Of a stretch of 36,144 nt of DNA, positions 1 to 9,791 are shown piece after piece. A program made the translations under genes and the position numbers. Source of the DNA: Lysobacter antibioticus. Its GTDB lineage: Bacteria > Pseudomonadota > Gammaproteobacteria > Xanthomonadales > Xanthomonadaceae. Location: contig NZ_CP013141.1 in assembly GCF_001442535.1 (NCBI RefSeq), positions 5,178,855 to 5,214,998 of the forward strand, written 5' to 3'. The notes below the pieces were generated by a model. That model was not told the DNA's origin, searched no databases, and saw nothing but the letters and a program-made list of their open reading frames with translations. Each line of letters starts with the position of its first letter. Position 1 is the first letter of the stretch.

Positions 1-60
1 GGCTTAGCAAAAGAAAGTAACCCGGCCGCGTCAGCGGACGGAAGCTCTGCTCTTGCTTGA
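1..60 (-). repeat. Fragment of hairpin element, type B, cut by window edge
   Basis: Bases 2-60 are the exact reverse complement of 18241-18299 (59 of 59). This is the head of the type B copy described at 18241-18480, in the opposite orientation. The match stops at base 61, and the rest of this copy would lie outside the window. It abuts the type A copy that starts near base 91. Confidence 0.85.
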
Positions 61-90
61 TGTTTTTTGTAGAAGCTAGATCAAACGCCA

Positions 91-297
91 AGAGCTTCCG
101 CCACTAAAGCGGCGGGTTACTTTCTTTTGTCTAAAGCAACAAAAGAAAGGTAACCAAAGAAAAATGCTTTTCTTTGAATCACAAGCCCGCACGAGCGATG
201 CCGACGCAGGGATTTTTCATACGGGACATCCCTGTCCCGATGAAAAACGGCGCGCATCCCTGCGCGCCGCCCTCCGGGTCTGCCCTCGACCGGCAGA
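91..297 (+). repeat. Hairpin element, type A, copy 1
   Basis: Near-complete copy of a dispersed intergenic element. Four hairpins follow one another. The first is 115-155 (GGTTAC-TTTCTTTTG against CAAAAGAAAGGTAACC, one bulge). The second is 155-176 (9-bp stem, loop ATGC). The third is 213-247 (TTTTTCAT and CGGGACA against TGTCCCG and ATGAAAAA, one bulged A, loop TCCC). The fourth is 248-269 (CGGCGCGCA/TGCGCGCCG, loop TCCC). The conserved tail CCCTCCGGGTCTGC follows. Stretches 95-131, 136-177 and 209-250 are perfect reverse complements of 18020-18056, 17974-18015 and 17901-17942. I do not know a named family for it. Confidence 0.85.
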
Positions 298-299
298 GC

Positions 300-320
300 G
301 ACAAGCGACAAGCGACAAGC
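300..320 (+). repeat. Tandem heptamer GACAAGC x3
   Basis: Three perfect copies of GACAAGC directly downstream of the type A hairpin element. The other complete element copies carry comparable 6-nt tandem tails at the same relative place (17816-17839 and 18509-18538). Confidence 0.8.
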
Positions 321-360
321 GAAGCCTGACATCGACGCCGACCACAAAAGGTCTGCACCA

Positions 361-384
361 GTCGCGGCTTGCGCCGCTCCTACC
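361..384 (+). repeat. REP-like palindromic 24-mer
   Basis: Short palindromic unit with stem GCGGC/GCCGC around a 4-nt loop, followed by TCCTACC. Four other copies in the same orientation lie at 445-468, 18122-18145, 18190-18213 and 22835-22858. It resembles the repetitive extragenic palindromes common in Xanthomonadaceae and Pseudomonas. Confidence 0.8.
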
Positions 385-444
385 CTTAGACGGATCGTGG
401 CCTCGATCGATCCCATCGGCAACGCGTGCTCTGCGCATCCCGTG

Positions 445-468
445 GTCGCGGCTCACGCCGCTCCTACA
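445..468 (+). repeat. REP-like palindromic 24-mer
   Basis: Second copy of the unit at 361-384, ending in TCCTACA. In its stem-loop the loop reads TCAC instead of TTGC. With the hairpin element and the heptamer tail it makes up most of the 614 bases upstream of the first gene. I see no supported gene in 1-614. Confidence 0.75.
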
Positions 469-614
469 GGGGCTCGACCCGGTAACGCCGCCACCCCCGA
501 TTCCGCAACGCGACGCACTGTTCCGCTCACGCGCGCCCGGTCATCGCCCACCGCTAACGCCATTTGCGCGACCATCGGCGGGCTCGGGCTCCGCCGCCCG
601 ATACGGAGTCCCGC

Positions 615-2261
<1,647 letters not shown>

Positions 2262-2299
2262 CGCGGCGCTCCCGCCCCCTTTTCGACCAGGAGCATTCC

Positions 2300-3805
2300 A
2301 TGGCCCGATCGCCGAAGCAGTCCGATCGCCGCAAAGCGGCCAAGCCCGCCAAGCCCGGCAGCGGCTTGAAGCCGAGCTACCCCTATTACCTGGCCAACCG
2401 CCCGGTCGCCGCCAATACCGCCCTGGACGTGCTCGACAAATTCAGCGGCAAGCGCGCGACCCGGGTCGCGATGGCCGACGCCACGGCGGTGCGCAAGGCG
2501 ATCGTCGCCGCGCACAAGGCGCGCGAAGCGATGGCGGCGTTCACGCCCGACCGCCGTCGCGACGTGCTCGAGCACTGCGTGCGCCGCTTCAGCGAGCGCT
2601 TCGAGGAGCTCGCCTTGGCGCTGTGCATCGAAGCCGGCAAGCCGATCCGCGATGCCCGCGGCGAAGTCACCCGCCTGATCGATACCTTCCGCATCGCCGC
2701 CGGCGAGGCTACCCGCAGCGGCGGCGAGCTCATCGAACTGCAGATCTCCGAACGCACCCGCGGCTATCGCGGCATGGTCAAGCGGGTGCCGATCGGGCCA
2801 TGCAGCTTCATCACCCCGTTCAACTTCCCGCTCAACCTGGTCGCGCACAAGGTCGCGCCGGCGATCGCCGCGGGCTGTCCCTTCGTGCTCAAGCCGGCGA
2901 TCAAGACCCCGGTCGGCGCGCTGATCATCGCCGAGGTGCTGGCCGAGACCGACCTGCCCGAAGGCGCGTTCTCGGTGCTGTGCTGCTCGAACGAAGATGC
3001 CTCGCTGTTGGTCGAGGACGAGCGCATCAAGCTGCTGAGCTTCACCGGCGGCCTGATCGGCTGGGACCTCAAGGCACGGTCCGGCAAGAAGAAGGTCACC
3101 CTCGAACTCGGCGGCAACGCGGCCTGCATCGTCGATGCCGACCCGGGCGCGAGCCTGGACCACGTGGTCGAGCGGTTGGTGTTCGGCGCCTACTACCAAA
3201 GCGGGCAGAGCTGCATCAGCGTGCAGCGCATCTACGCCCACGCCGATATCTACGACAAGCTGCGCAAGAAGCTCAAGTCCGCGATCGCCGCCTTACGCAT
3301 GGGCGACCCGCGCGACGAGCAGACCTTCATCGGCCCGGTCGTCGACGTCGATGCCGCCAAGCGCATCGAGTCCTGGATCGACGCGGCGGTCAAGGGCGGC
3401 GCCAAGCGTATCGTCGCCGGCCCGCGCGACGGCAACATGATCCCCGCGACCTTGCTGGAGAAGGTGCCGCGCGACTCGGACCTATACCGCAAGGAAGTAT
3501 TCGGGCCGGTGGCGTTCATCGAACCTTTCGACGATTTCGACAAGGTCCTGACGACCGTCAACGACAGCGATTTCGGCCTGCAGGCGGGCGTATTCACCGG
3601 CCGCCTCGACCATGCGATGAAAGCCTGGGACCGGCTCGACGTCGGCGGTGTGATCGTTGGCGACGTGCCCAGCTTCCGCGTCGACAACATGCCCTACGGC
3701 GGCGTCAAGGATTCCGGCCTCGGCCGCGAAGGCGTGCGCTATGCGATCGAAGACATGAGCGAACAGCGGCTATTGGTGATCCGCGATCCAACCGAAGGTG
3801 CGTAA
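2300..3805 (+). CDS. NAD(P)-dependent aldehyde dehydrogenase
   Basis: A 501-aa member of the aldehyde dehydrogenase superfamily, oxidising an aldehyde to its acid. The substrate-anchoring Asn175 (PFNFPLN), general base Glu269 (LELGGN) and nucleophile Cys305 (GQSCIS) are present at the usual spacing. The nucleotide-binding turn reads FTGGLIG where FTGSxxxG is usual. The first 22 residues form an Arg/Lys-rich extension with no match to the core fold. The start is fixed by AGGAG about 8 nt upstream. It is the second gene of the operon with the thiamine-diphosphate enzyme, so it may oxidise an aldehyde made by that enzyme; this is inference. The family includes lactaldehyde and glyceraldehyde-phosphate dehydrogenases, and I cannot assign a substrate. 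Confidence 0.9.
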   Translation: MARSPKQSDRRKAAKPAKPGSGLKPSYPYYLANRPVAANTALDVLDKFSGKRATRVAMADATAVRKAIVAAHKAREAMAAFTPDRRRDVLEHCVRRFSERFEELALALCIEAGKPIRDARGEVTRLIDTFRIAAGEATRSGGELIELQISERTRGYRGMVKRVPIGPCSFITPFNFPLNLVAHKVAPAIAAGCPFVLKPAIKTPVGALIIAEVLAETDLPEGAFSVLCCSNEDASLLVEDERIKLLSFTGGLIGWDLKARSGKKKVTLELGGNAACIVDADPGASLDHVVERLVFGAYYQSGQSCISVQRIYAHADIYDKLRKKLKSAIAALRMGDPRDEQTFIGPVVDVDAAKRIESWIDAAVKGGAKRIVAGPRDGNMIPATLLEKVPRDSDLYRKEVFGPVAFIEPFDDFDKVLTTVNDSDFGLQAGVFTGRLDHAMKAWDRLDVGGVIVGDVPSFRVDNMPYGGVKDSGLGREGVRYAIEDMSEQRLLVIRDPTEGA

Positions 3806-3868
3806 CCCCGGACTTCTCCGAAGCCACGTCCCCGCTTCCGCTGCAGAGCCGGCCTAACAAGCCAACCA

Positions 3869-3898
3869 CTCACCCGGCCCCGGACGGGGCCGGGTGAG
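3869..3898 (+). terminator. Strong hairpin after the aldehyde dehydrogenase gene
   Basis: A perfect 13-bp GC-rich stem (3869-3881 with 3886-3898) closes a 4-nt loop, about 60 bp after the stop codon. There is no T-run behind it, so it is a terminator-like hairpin rather than a textbook intrinsic terminator. Confidence 0.55.
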
Positions 3899-4023
3899 CG
3901 AGCAACTTCCCCGACCGCCCCTTCCCCCGCCCGGCCTCCACGCAAAAAGATTCTGCCAGGCTCAACCCCACCCCCAGCACCGGCACGTTCCACTTCCCAG
4001 GTCCACACACCAGGGAAGCCGCC

Positions 4024-5982
4024 ATGAACGTCCGAGCCACGCCGCAGTCGTCGTCGAACCTCCGCTCCATCCGTCCCCTCACTGCGGCCTTGCTGACCGC
4101 ACTGGCGTTCTCGATCGCCGGCTGCCAGGCGCCCGGCGAGCTGGCGCAGTCGCGCGACAAGAGCGAAGGCGACGCCCTCGTCGTCGAAGTCGCCCCTCAC
4201 GATGACGCCGCCGCAGCGGCCGACGCCGCCGCCAGCGCCGCGGCGGCTCCTCCGGCACCACCGGCGCCGCTCGCCGAAGCCGCCAAACCGATCCGTGCCG
4301 ATGCGCGCGCCAAGGGCGCGGCCGAACGGTCGCGAGGGCAAGTGTTCGCAGAAGCCAAGGCCATGCCGGCCGGTAACGCAGCGGCGCAAAGCACCACCCT
4401 CGACCGCGTCCAGGTCAGCGGCAGCCGCATCGGGCCGGCCCCGCGCATGCTCAAGCGCAGTGTGTCCGCGCAAATGGCGGCTCCCGCCGCACTCGTGCCG
4501 CCGCCCCCGCCGCCGATGTACCAGGCCAGCGCCGACACGGAAAAATACGCCGAGCGCGAAGACAACCCGGTGCACCGCACCAGCGAACAGCCGCTGTCGA
4601 CCTTCTCGATCGATGTCGACACCGGCAGCTACGCCAATGTCCGGCGCATGCTCAGCAACGGCCAACGGCCGCCCGCCGATGCGGTGCGCGCGGAGGAATT
4701 CATCAACTACTTCGACTACGGCCATGCCGCACCGGCCTCGCTGGCGACGCCGTTCCGGGTCAGCACCGAGCTCGCGCCGGCGCCGTGGAATGCGCAGCGC
4801 CAGTTGCTGATGATCGGCATCAAGGGCTTCGACGTGCCCAAGAAGACCCTGCCGCCGGCCAACCTGGTGTTCCTGATCGATACCTCGGGCTCGATGGACT
4901 CGCCCGACAAACTGCCGCTGCTGAAAAGCTCGTTCTCGCTGCTGACCAAGCAGTTGCGCGCGCAGGACCGCATCTCGATCGTGGTCTACGCCGGCTCGGC
5001 CGGCCTGGTGTTGCCGCCCACGCCGGGCGACCGCCAGGAAGAGATTCTCGCCGCGCTCGATCGCCTGCAAGCCGGCGGCAGCACCAACGGCGGCGACGGC
5101 ATCCGCCTGGCCTATGCGATGGCCAAGCAGGCCTACGTCAACAACGGCGTCAACCGCGTGATCCTCGCCACCGACGGCGATTTCAATGTCGGCACGGTCG
5201 ACAACAACGCTCTGGAAACCCTGGTCGCCGATCAGCGCAAGAGCGGCATCGCCCTGACCACGCTGGGCTTCGGCCAAGGCAACTACAACGACGAACTGTC
5301 GGAGAAACTCGCCGACGTCGGCGACGGCAACCATGCCTACATCGACACCCTGCAGGAAGCGCGCAAAGTGCTGGTCGAAGAGATGGGCTCGACCCTCATG
5401 ACCATCGCCCGCGACGTCAAGATCCAGATCGAGTTCAACCCGGCCCAGGTCGCCGAATATCGCCTGATCGGCTACGAAAACCGCCTGCTCAAGCGCGAGG
5501 ACTTCGCCAACGACAAGGTCGACGCCGGCGACATCGGCGCCGGCCACGAGGTCACCGCGCTGTACGAACTCACCCCGGTCGGCTCGAGCGCGATGCGTCT
5601 GCCGGCGCTGCGCTATGCCGGCAGCGCGCCGGCGCTCGGCCAGGGCGGCGAAATCGCCAACCTCAAGCTGCGCTACAAGCGTCCCGGAGAAGACCGCAGC
5701 CAGTTGATCGAAACGCCGGTCAGGCGTTCGAGCCTGCGCCTGGTCGCGAGCGAGCCGATGCGCATGGCGGCCTCGGTCGCGGCCTTCGCCGACACCTTGC
5801 GCGGCGGCAGCCAGTACGACGGCTGGGGCTGGGACCAGATCATCGCCACCGCGCGCGGTCTCAAGCTCGACGACCGCTGGGGCCAGCGCGCCGAGTTCAT
5901 CGGCCTGGTCGAACGCGCCAAGGTGCAGATCGGCGAGATCGGCCGGGTCGGGCCGGTCGCGGGCGTGGCGGTCAGCGAATGA
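4024..5982 (+). CDS. YfbK-type von Willebrand A domain lipoprotein
   Basis: A 652-aa predicted outer-membrane lipoprotein. The signal peptide ends in a lipobox (SIAGC, Cys34), followed by an Ala/Pro-rich linker (about 58-115). Residues 126-136 read LDRVQVSGSRI, a sequence typical of the plug entrance of TonB-dependent receptors. Next comes the YfbK N-terminal region (STFSIDVDTGSYANVRRML), then a von Willebrand A domain with a complete metal-ion site (Asp286, Ser288, Ser290 in DTSGS; later TNGGDG and ATDGDFN), and a DUF3520-like C-terminal part. Function of the family is unknown; the metal site suggests protein binding. The same LDRVQV(S/T)GSRI motif and a PPPPPM run recur in the probable anti-sigma factor at 9788-10894, so the proteins may work together. 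The stop codon overlaps that of the convergent gene by 11 bp. Confidence 0.88.
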   Translation: MNVRATPQSSSNLRSIRPLTAALLTALAFSIAGCQAPGELAQSRDKSEGDALVVEVAPHDDAAAAADAAASAAAAPPAPPAPLAEAAKPIRADARAKGAAERSRGQVFAEAKAMPAGNAAAQSTTLDRVQVSGSRIGPAPRMLKRSVSAQMAAPAALVPPPPPPMYQASADTEKYAEREDNPVHRTSEQPLSTFSIDVDTGSYANVRRMLSNGQRPPADAVRAEEFINYFDYGHAAPASLATPFRVSTELAPAPWNAQRQLLMIGIKGFDVPKKTLPPANLVFLIDTSGSMDSPDKLPLLKSSFSLLTKQLRAQDRISIVVYAGSAGLVLPPTPGDRQEEILAALDRLQAGGSTNGGDGIRLAYAMAKQAYVNNGVNRVILATDGDFNVGTVDNNALETLVADQRKSGIALTTLGFGQGNYNDELSEKLADVGDGNHAYIDTLQEARKVLVEEMGSTLMTIARDVKIQIEFNPAQVAEYRLIGYENRLLKREDFANDKVDAGDIGAGHEVTALYELTPVGSSAMRLPALRYAGSAPALGQGGEIANLKLRYKRPGEDRSQLIETPVRRSSLRLVASEPMRMAASVAAFADTLRGGSQYDGWGWDQIIATARGLKLDDRWGQRAEFIGLVERAKVQIGEIGRVGPVAGVAVSE

Positions 5983-8900
5983 GGGTCGAGGCCGCCTTCG
6001 CGGCGGCCGCTTCGACCCGATCGGAGTCGATCGGGTCGGCCTCCGCGGGGAAGGCCTCGTCGGCGCCGAGTTCGATCAAGCCCGATCCGTCCGCGAACGC
6101 AGCCACCGCGTCCGATTCGAGCAGGCCCGAGCGATAGCCTTCGGCGATGCTCGCCGCGCTGCGGATGTGTTCGCCGGGATGGCCGAACAGATAGCCCTGG
6201 CCGTAGGTGCAGCCCAGCTCGCGCAAAGCCGTGCGCTGGGCTTCGGTTTCCACGCCCTCGCCGATGGTGTGGATGCCGAGCGTACCGGCCAGCGCCTGGA
6301 TCGCGCGCACCACCGCGACGCTTTCCGGACGCGATTCGCCGACCAAGCCCGCGACGAAACTCTGATCGATCTTCAAACACTCGATCGGAAAACGGTGCAG
6401 GTACGACAGCGCAGAGAAGCCGGTACCGAAATCGTCCAACTGCGCCAACACCCCGTGATTACGCAGGTTGCGCAACATCCGCAAGGCGCGCGGCACGTCG
6501 TCGAGCAAGGCGACCTCGGTGATCTCGATACGCAGGCGGCGCGGATCGGCGCCGGCCTCGTCGATCATCCGCAACAGCCGGTCGGCGAAATCGCCTGAAC
6601 GGAAATGCCGCGGCGAGACGTTGACCGAGATGTAGCCGTCGCCGCCGCGCGCCAGTTCGGTGACCACGCGGCCGTACAGGATCCAGTCGGCCTCTTCGAT
6701 CAGACCGCTGTCCTCGCCCAGGCCGATGAATTCGCGCGGCAGCAACAGGCCGCGTTTCTCGTGGCGCCAGCGCAGCAGCGCTTCGTGGCCGATCAGGCCG
6801 TGGTCGTCGAGGCGCACGATGGGCTGGTAATAAGCGATGAAGGCATCGCCGTTGATCGCGCGACGCAGGTCGGCTTCCAGGTCGAGGATGCGCATCGCCT
6901 GCTCGCGCATCTCCTCGTCGAACACCGCGCAACGGCCGCGTCCGGCGCCCTTGGCGCGGTACATCGCCGCGTCGGCGTCGCGCAGCAGCTCGATGCCGTT
7001 GCGATAACGCGGGTGCCACATGGCGATGCCGATGCTGGCCGACGGAAACACTTCGCGCCCGGCCACCCAGCACGGCTCGCCCAGCGTGCGCAGCACGCGC
7101 GAGGCCAGTTCCTCGGCCACGCCGAGTCCGTCGATGTTCTCGATCAGAATCGCGAATTCGTCGCCGCCGAGGCGCGCCACGGTGTCGTTGCTGCGCACGG
7201 TCGAGACGATGCGGCGGCTGCTTTCGACCAACAGCTCGTCGCCGGCCGAATGGCCGACGCTGTCGTTGACCAGCTTGAACCGGTCCAGGTCCAGGAACAG
7301 AACCGCGAACGCACGCTGCTCGCGGCGCGCGCGCGCGATCGCGTCGTCCAGGCGTTCGAGCAACTGGCCGCGGTTCGGCAGGCCGGTGAGGGCGTCGTGC
7401 AGGGCCTGGTGGGTCAGCTTCTGTTCGGCGCGCACGCGTTCGCCGATCTGGGCGAGCAGTTCGGCGTTGGTGTGGGCCAGCTCGCGGGTGCGCGAAGCGA
7501 CCCGCTGTTCGAGCTCGCCGTGCGCGGTCACCAGCCGGTCCTGGGCCTGCTTGCGCGCCAGGCCGATGCTGATGTGGTGGGCGACGAAGGTCAGCAGTTC
7601 CTGGTCGCGGGCATTGAAGCTGATCGCACGCGAGTAGCTCTGTATCGCAATCACTCCGACCACCGAGTCGTCGCGGTACAGCGGCACGCCCAGCCAGCAA
7701 TGCGCGGCCGAGCCGTGGCTGCGCACTTCGCCGCGGCTGTTGAGCTCGGCGATGCGGTGGCGGTCGGCCAGCAACGGCCGGCCCTGGCGGATCACGTATT
7801 CGGTCAGGCCGCCGGCAAGCTGGCGGCTCTCGCGGATCATGTCGCGCTCGTCGATCGAGTACGGGAACTGCAGGCGGTCGCCGTCCTCGGACAGCAGCGC
7901 GATGTAGAAATTGCGCGCGTACAACAGCTCGCTGACCACGTCGTGGACTTGCGAATAGAAGCGGCCCAGGGTGTCGGAAGTGATGGTCAGCTCGGCGATG
8001 CGGAACAGCGCGCGTTGCAGGCGTTCCGAGCGCTGGCGCTCGATGATCTCGGCCTGCAGGTCGCGGTTGCTGAGCTGCAAGGCGTAGGTTCGCTCGGCGA
8101 CGTGGCGTTCGAGCTCCTCGCGGGCGCCGAAACGGTCGAGCGCGGTCAGGATGTGCTGGGCCACGAACGACAACAGCGCCCGGTCTTCCTCGCCGTAGCT
8201 GCCGGCGCTCTCGTAGTTCTGCACCACGATCGCGCCGCAGACGCGTTCGTCGCGGCGCATCGGCACGCCGAGCCAGTCGGCGCTGTCGGGGCCGTGGTAC
8301 TCGTCGGGCGGCACGCCGAGCAGGTCGCGCAGCGCCGCCGAACTGCCCTGCAGCGGCTCGCCGTGGCGCAACAGGGCCAGGGTCAGGCTGGTCGGCATCT
8401 CGTCGCCGCGGATCACCCGCTGCGGATCGGCCACGTAGGGGTCGTTGCGGTCGGCGAAATACAGGAAGCGCATCGTGTCGGCGACGTCGTCGTAGAGCAC
8501 GATGTAGAAATTCTCGGCGTACATCAGGCCGCAGACCACGCCGTGGATGCGGCTGAGCAGGTCGGTCATCTCCAGCCCGGAGCCGGCCAGGTCGGCGATG
8601 CCGTACAAGGCCTGCTGCAGGCGTTCGGACTTTTCCAGGGCTTCGGCGCGGGCGTGGGCGCGCACCGCCGACAGATCGGCGGCGACGATACGCCGCGCCA
8701 TCGCCAGCCAGGCGGCGCGCAACGGCGTCGGCAGGGCCTGCGGCAGGCAGGCGACGATCGCCGCGCGACTGCCGTCCTCCAGCCACCAGGCCGCCTCGAT
8801 GCGGTCGCCGCCGCAATCGTCGGACGCGCCGACCGCGGGCGGGTCGCGTTCGAGCAAGGCGCCGGCATCGGCGCGCAAGGGCGCCTCGACGCCCGGCGTG

Positions 8901-9019
8901 AACGATTCCGACAGGCGGCCGTAGGCCGAACGCCAGCAGACCACCACGAGGGAGCCGACCGGCAACGCCTCCTGCAGCGCGCAGGCGAGCGCCTCGCCCG
9001 CGGACGATCTATCGCTCAC
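5972..9019 (-). CDS. GAF-GAF-GGDEF-EAL cyclic-di-GMP enzyme
   Basis: A 1015-aa cytoplasmic protein without membrane segments. After about 120 poorly conserved residues come two GAF sensor domains (about 130-300 and 330-490), each preceded by a similar helix (LQQALYGIADL, LQRALFRIAEL). A coiled linker (about 490-540) leads to GGDEF and EAL domains. GGDEF is intact (618-622) with the inhibitory RxxD (RSND, 609-612) exactly five residues upstream. The EAL domain keeps EAL (746-748), Asn800, Glu832, the Asp pair 862-863, Lys883, Glu921/924 and Gln941, so both synthesis and hydrolysis of cyclic-di-GMP look possible. I chose GTG at 9019 (MSDRSSAG) because AGGGG lies 6 nt upstream; a GTG at 9049 would add 10 residues. 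It is divergent from the sigma factor gene. The signal sensed is unknown. Confidence 0.92.
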   Translation of the reverse strand: MSDRSSAGEALACALQEALPVGSLVVVCWRSAYGRLSESFTPGVEAPLRADAGALLERDPPAVGASDDCGGDRIEAAWWLEDGSRAAIVACLPQALPTPLRAAWLAMARRIVAADLSAVRAHARAEALEKSERLQQALYGIADLAGSGLEMTDLLSRIHGVVCGLMYAENFYIVLYDDVADTMRFLYFADRNDPYVADPQRVIRGDEMPTSLTLALLRHGEPLQGSSAALRDLLGVPPDEYHGPDSADWLGVPMRRDERVCGAIVVQNYESAGSYGEEDRALLSFVAQHILTALDRFGAREELERHVAERTYALQLSNRDLQAEIIERQRSERLQRALFRIAELTITSDTLGRFYSQVHDVVSELLYARNFYIALLSEDGDRLQFPYSIDERDMIRESRQLAGGLTEYVIRQGRPLLADRHRIAELNSRGEVRSHGSAAHCWLGVPLYRDDSVVGVIAIQSYSRAISFNARDQELLTFVAHHISIGLARKQAQDRLVTAHGELEQRVASRTRELAHTNAELLAQIGERVRAEQKLTHQALHDALTGLPNRGQLLERLDDAIARARREQRAFAVLFLDLDRFKLVNDSVGHSAGDELLVESSRRIVSTVRSNDTVARLGGDEFAILIENIDGLGVAEELASRVLRTLGEPCWVAGREVFPSASIGIAMWHPRYRNGIELLRDADAAMYRAKGAGRGRCAVFDEEMREQAMRILDLEADLRRAINGDAFIAYYQPIVRLDDHGLIGHEALLRWRHEKRGLLLPREFIGLGEDSGLIEEADWILYGRVVTELARGGDGYISVNVSPRHFRSGDFADRLLRMIDEAGADPRRLRIEITEVALLDDVPRALRMLRNLRNHGVLAQLDDFGTGFSALSYLHRFPIECLKIDQSFVAGLVGESRPESVAVVRAIQALAGTLGIHTIGEGVETEAQRTALRELGCTYGQGYLFGHPGEHIRSAASIAEGYRSGLLESDAVAAFADGSGLIELGADEAFPAEADPIDSDRVEAAAAKAASTLIR

Positions 9020-9236
9020 CGTTGCCCCTGGTAGTACGTCACTGTGCACCGCATCGCCGCCTTCTGCGCAAGGCGCAGGATAACGCGAGCTTTACAGGAT
9101 CGGCAGACGGCAACCCCACCAGGGCTCCCGGACCGTTGTTCCGAACATGCAACTGGCCCTCCCATCGCCGCTATACGACGTCTCTCCCGTGCGCAACCGC
9201 TTCCCGTCTGCGTCGCCAGGCCGTACCCTGCCGCGG

Positions 9237-9791
9237 ATGAATTCCGGTGCGGACGCTAGCGATGACGTGCTGATGCTGGCCTGGACGGGCGGCGACGCCG
9301 CCGCGTTCGAGGTCCTGTATTCGCGTCACCGCGGCCCTTTGTACCGTTTCTTGCTGCGTCAGATCCGTGATTCGGCGCTCGCTGACGAGTTCTTCCAGGA
9401 CGTCTGGCAGCGAGTGATCGCCGCGCGCGACGGCTGGAAGCCGGATGCGGCGTTCAGCACCTGGCTGTTCCGGATCGCCCACAACCGCCTGAACGACTAC
9501 TGGCGCGGCCTCAAGCACCGCCCGCCGGCACCGGCCGACGGCGACGAGCGCGCCGCCCGGGTCGCCGACCCGACCACGCCCGAGCGCGAACTGTCCGAGT
9601 TCGAACAGCGCCGCCGCCTGCAGCGGGCGATCGAGGAATTGCCCGAGGAGCAGCGCGAAGTGGTGCTGCTGCGCCTGGAACAGGAATTGAGCCTGGAGGA
9701 CATCGGCGCCATCACGGGGGCCGGCAGGGAAACGGTGAAGTCCAGACTGCGCTACGCGATGGACAAGTTGCGCGCGAGGTTGACCGAATGA
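9237..9791 (+). CDS. ECF-type RNA polymerase sigma factor
   Basis: A 184-aa group IV (extracytoplasmic function) sigma factor that directs RNA polymerase to a small set of promoters. Region 2 spans about 20-90 (FEVLYSRHRGPLYRFLL ... FSTWLFRIAHNRLNDYWR) and region 4 spans about 128-180 (LPEEQREVVLLRLEQ ... ETVKSRLRYAMDKLR), joined by a short Pro-rich linker and without region 3. I took the ATG at 9237; an upstream start at 9147 would add an Arg/Pro-rich, non-conserved stretch. The stop codon overlaps the next ATG (ATGA), so sigma factor and probable anti-sigma factor are translationally coupled. A palindrome TGTTC-C-GAACA at 9137-9147 lies in the upstream region and could be a regulatory site; that is only a suggestion. 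Confidence 0.92.
   Translation: MNSGADASDDVLMLAWTGGDAAAFEVLYSRHRGPLYRFLLRQIRDSALADEFFQDVWQRVIAARDGWKPDAAFSTWLFRIAHNRLNDYWRGLKHRPPAPADGDERAARVADPTTPERELSEFEQRRRLQRAIEELPEEQREVVLLRLEQELSLEDIGAITGAGRETVKSRLRYAMDKLRARLTE

Noticed and set aside
117..422. Minus-strand frame across hairpin element A1, similar to frames across A2 (plus strand) and B (18281-18562, minus)
   Set aside because: The similar peptides (QRKAFFFGYLSFVA-DKRK ends) come from shared repeat DNA. Differences between copies follow stem pairing rather than codon positions, so I treat them as non-coding, though annotators may list them as hypothetical proteins.
6605..9034. Very long plus-strand frame opposite the cyclic-di-GMP gene
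   Set aside because: Shadow of the real minus-strand gene; composition is low-complexity and no domain is visible.
9137..9147. Palindrome TGTTC-C-GAACA upstream of the sigma factor gene as an operator
   Set aside because: A single 11-bp palindrome without a second copy or known matching regulator is too weak for a feature call; mentioned only under the gene.
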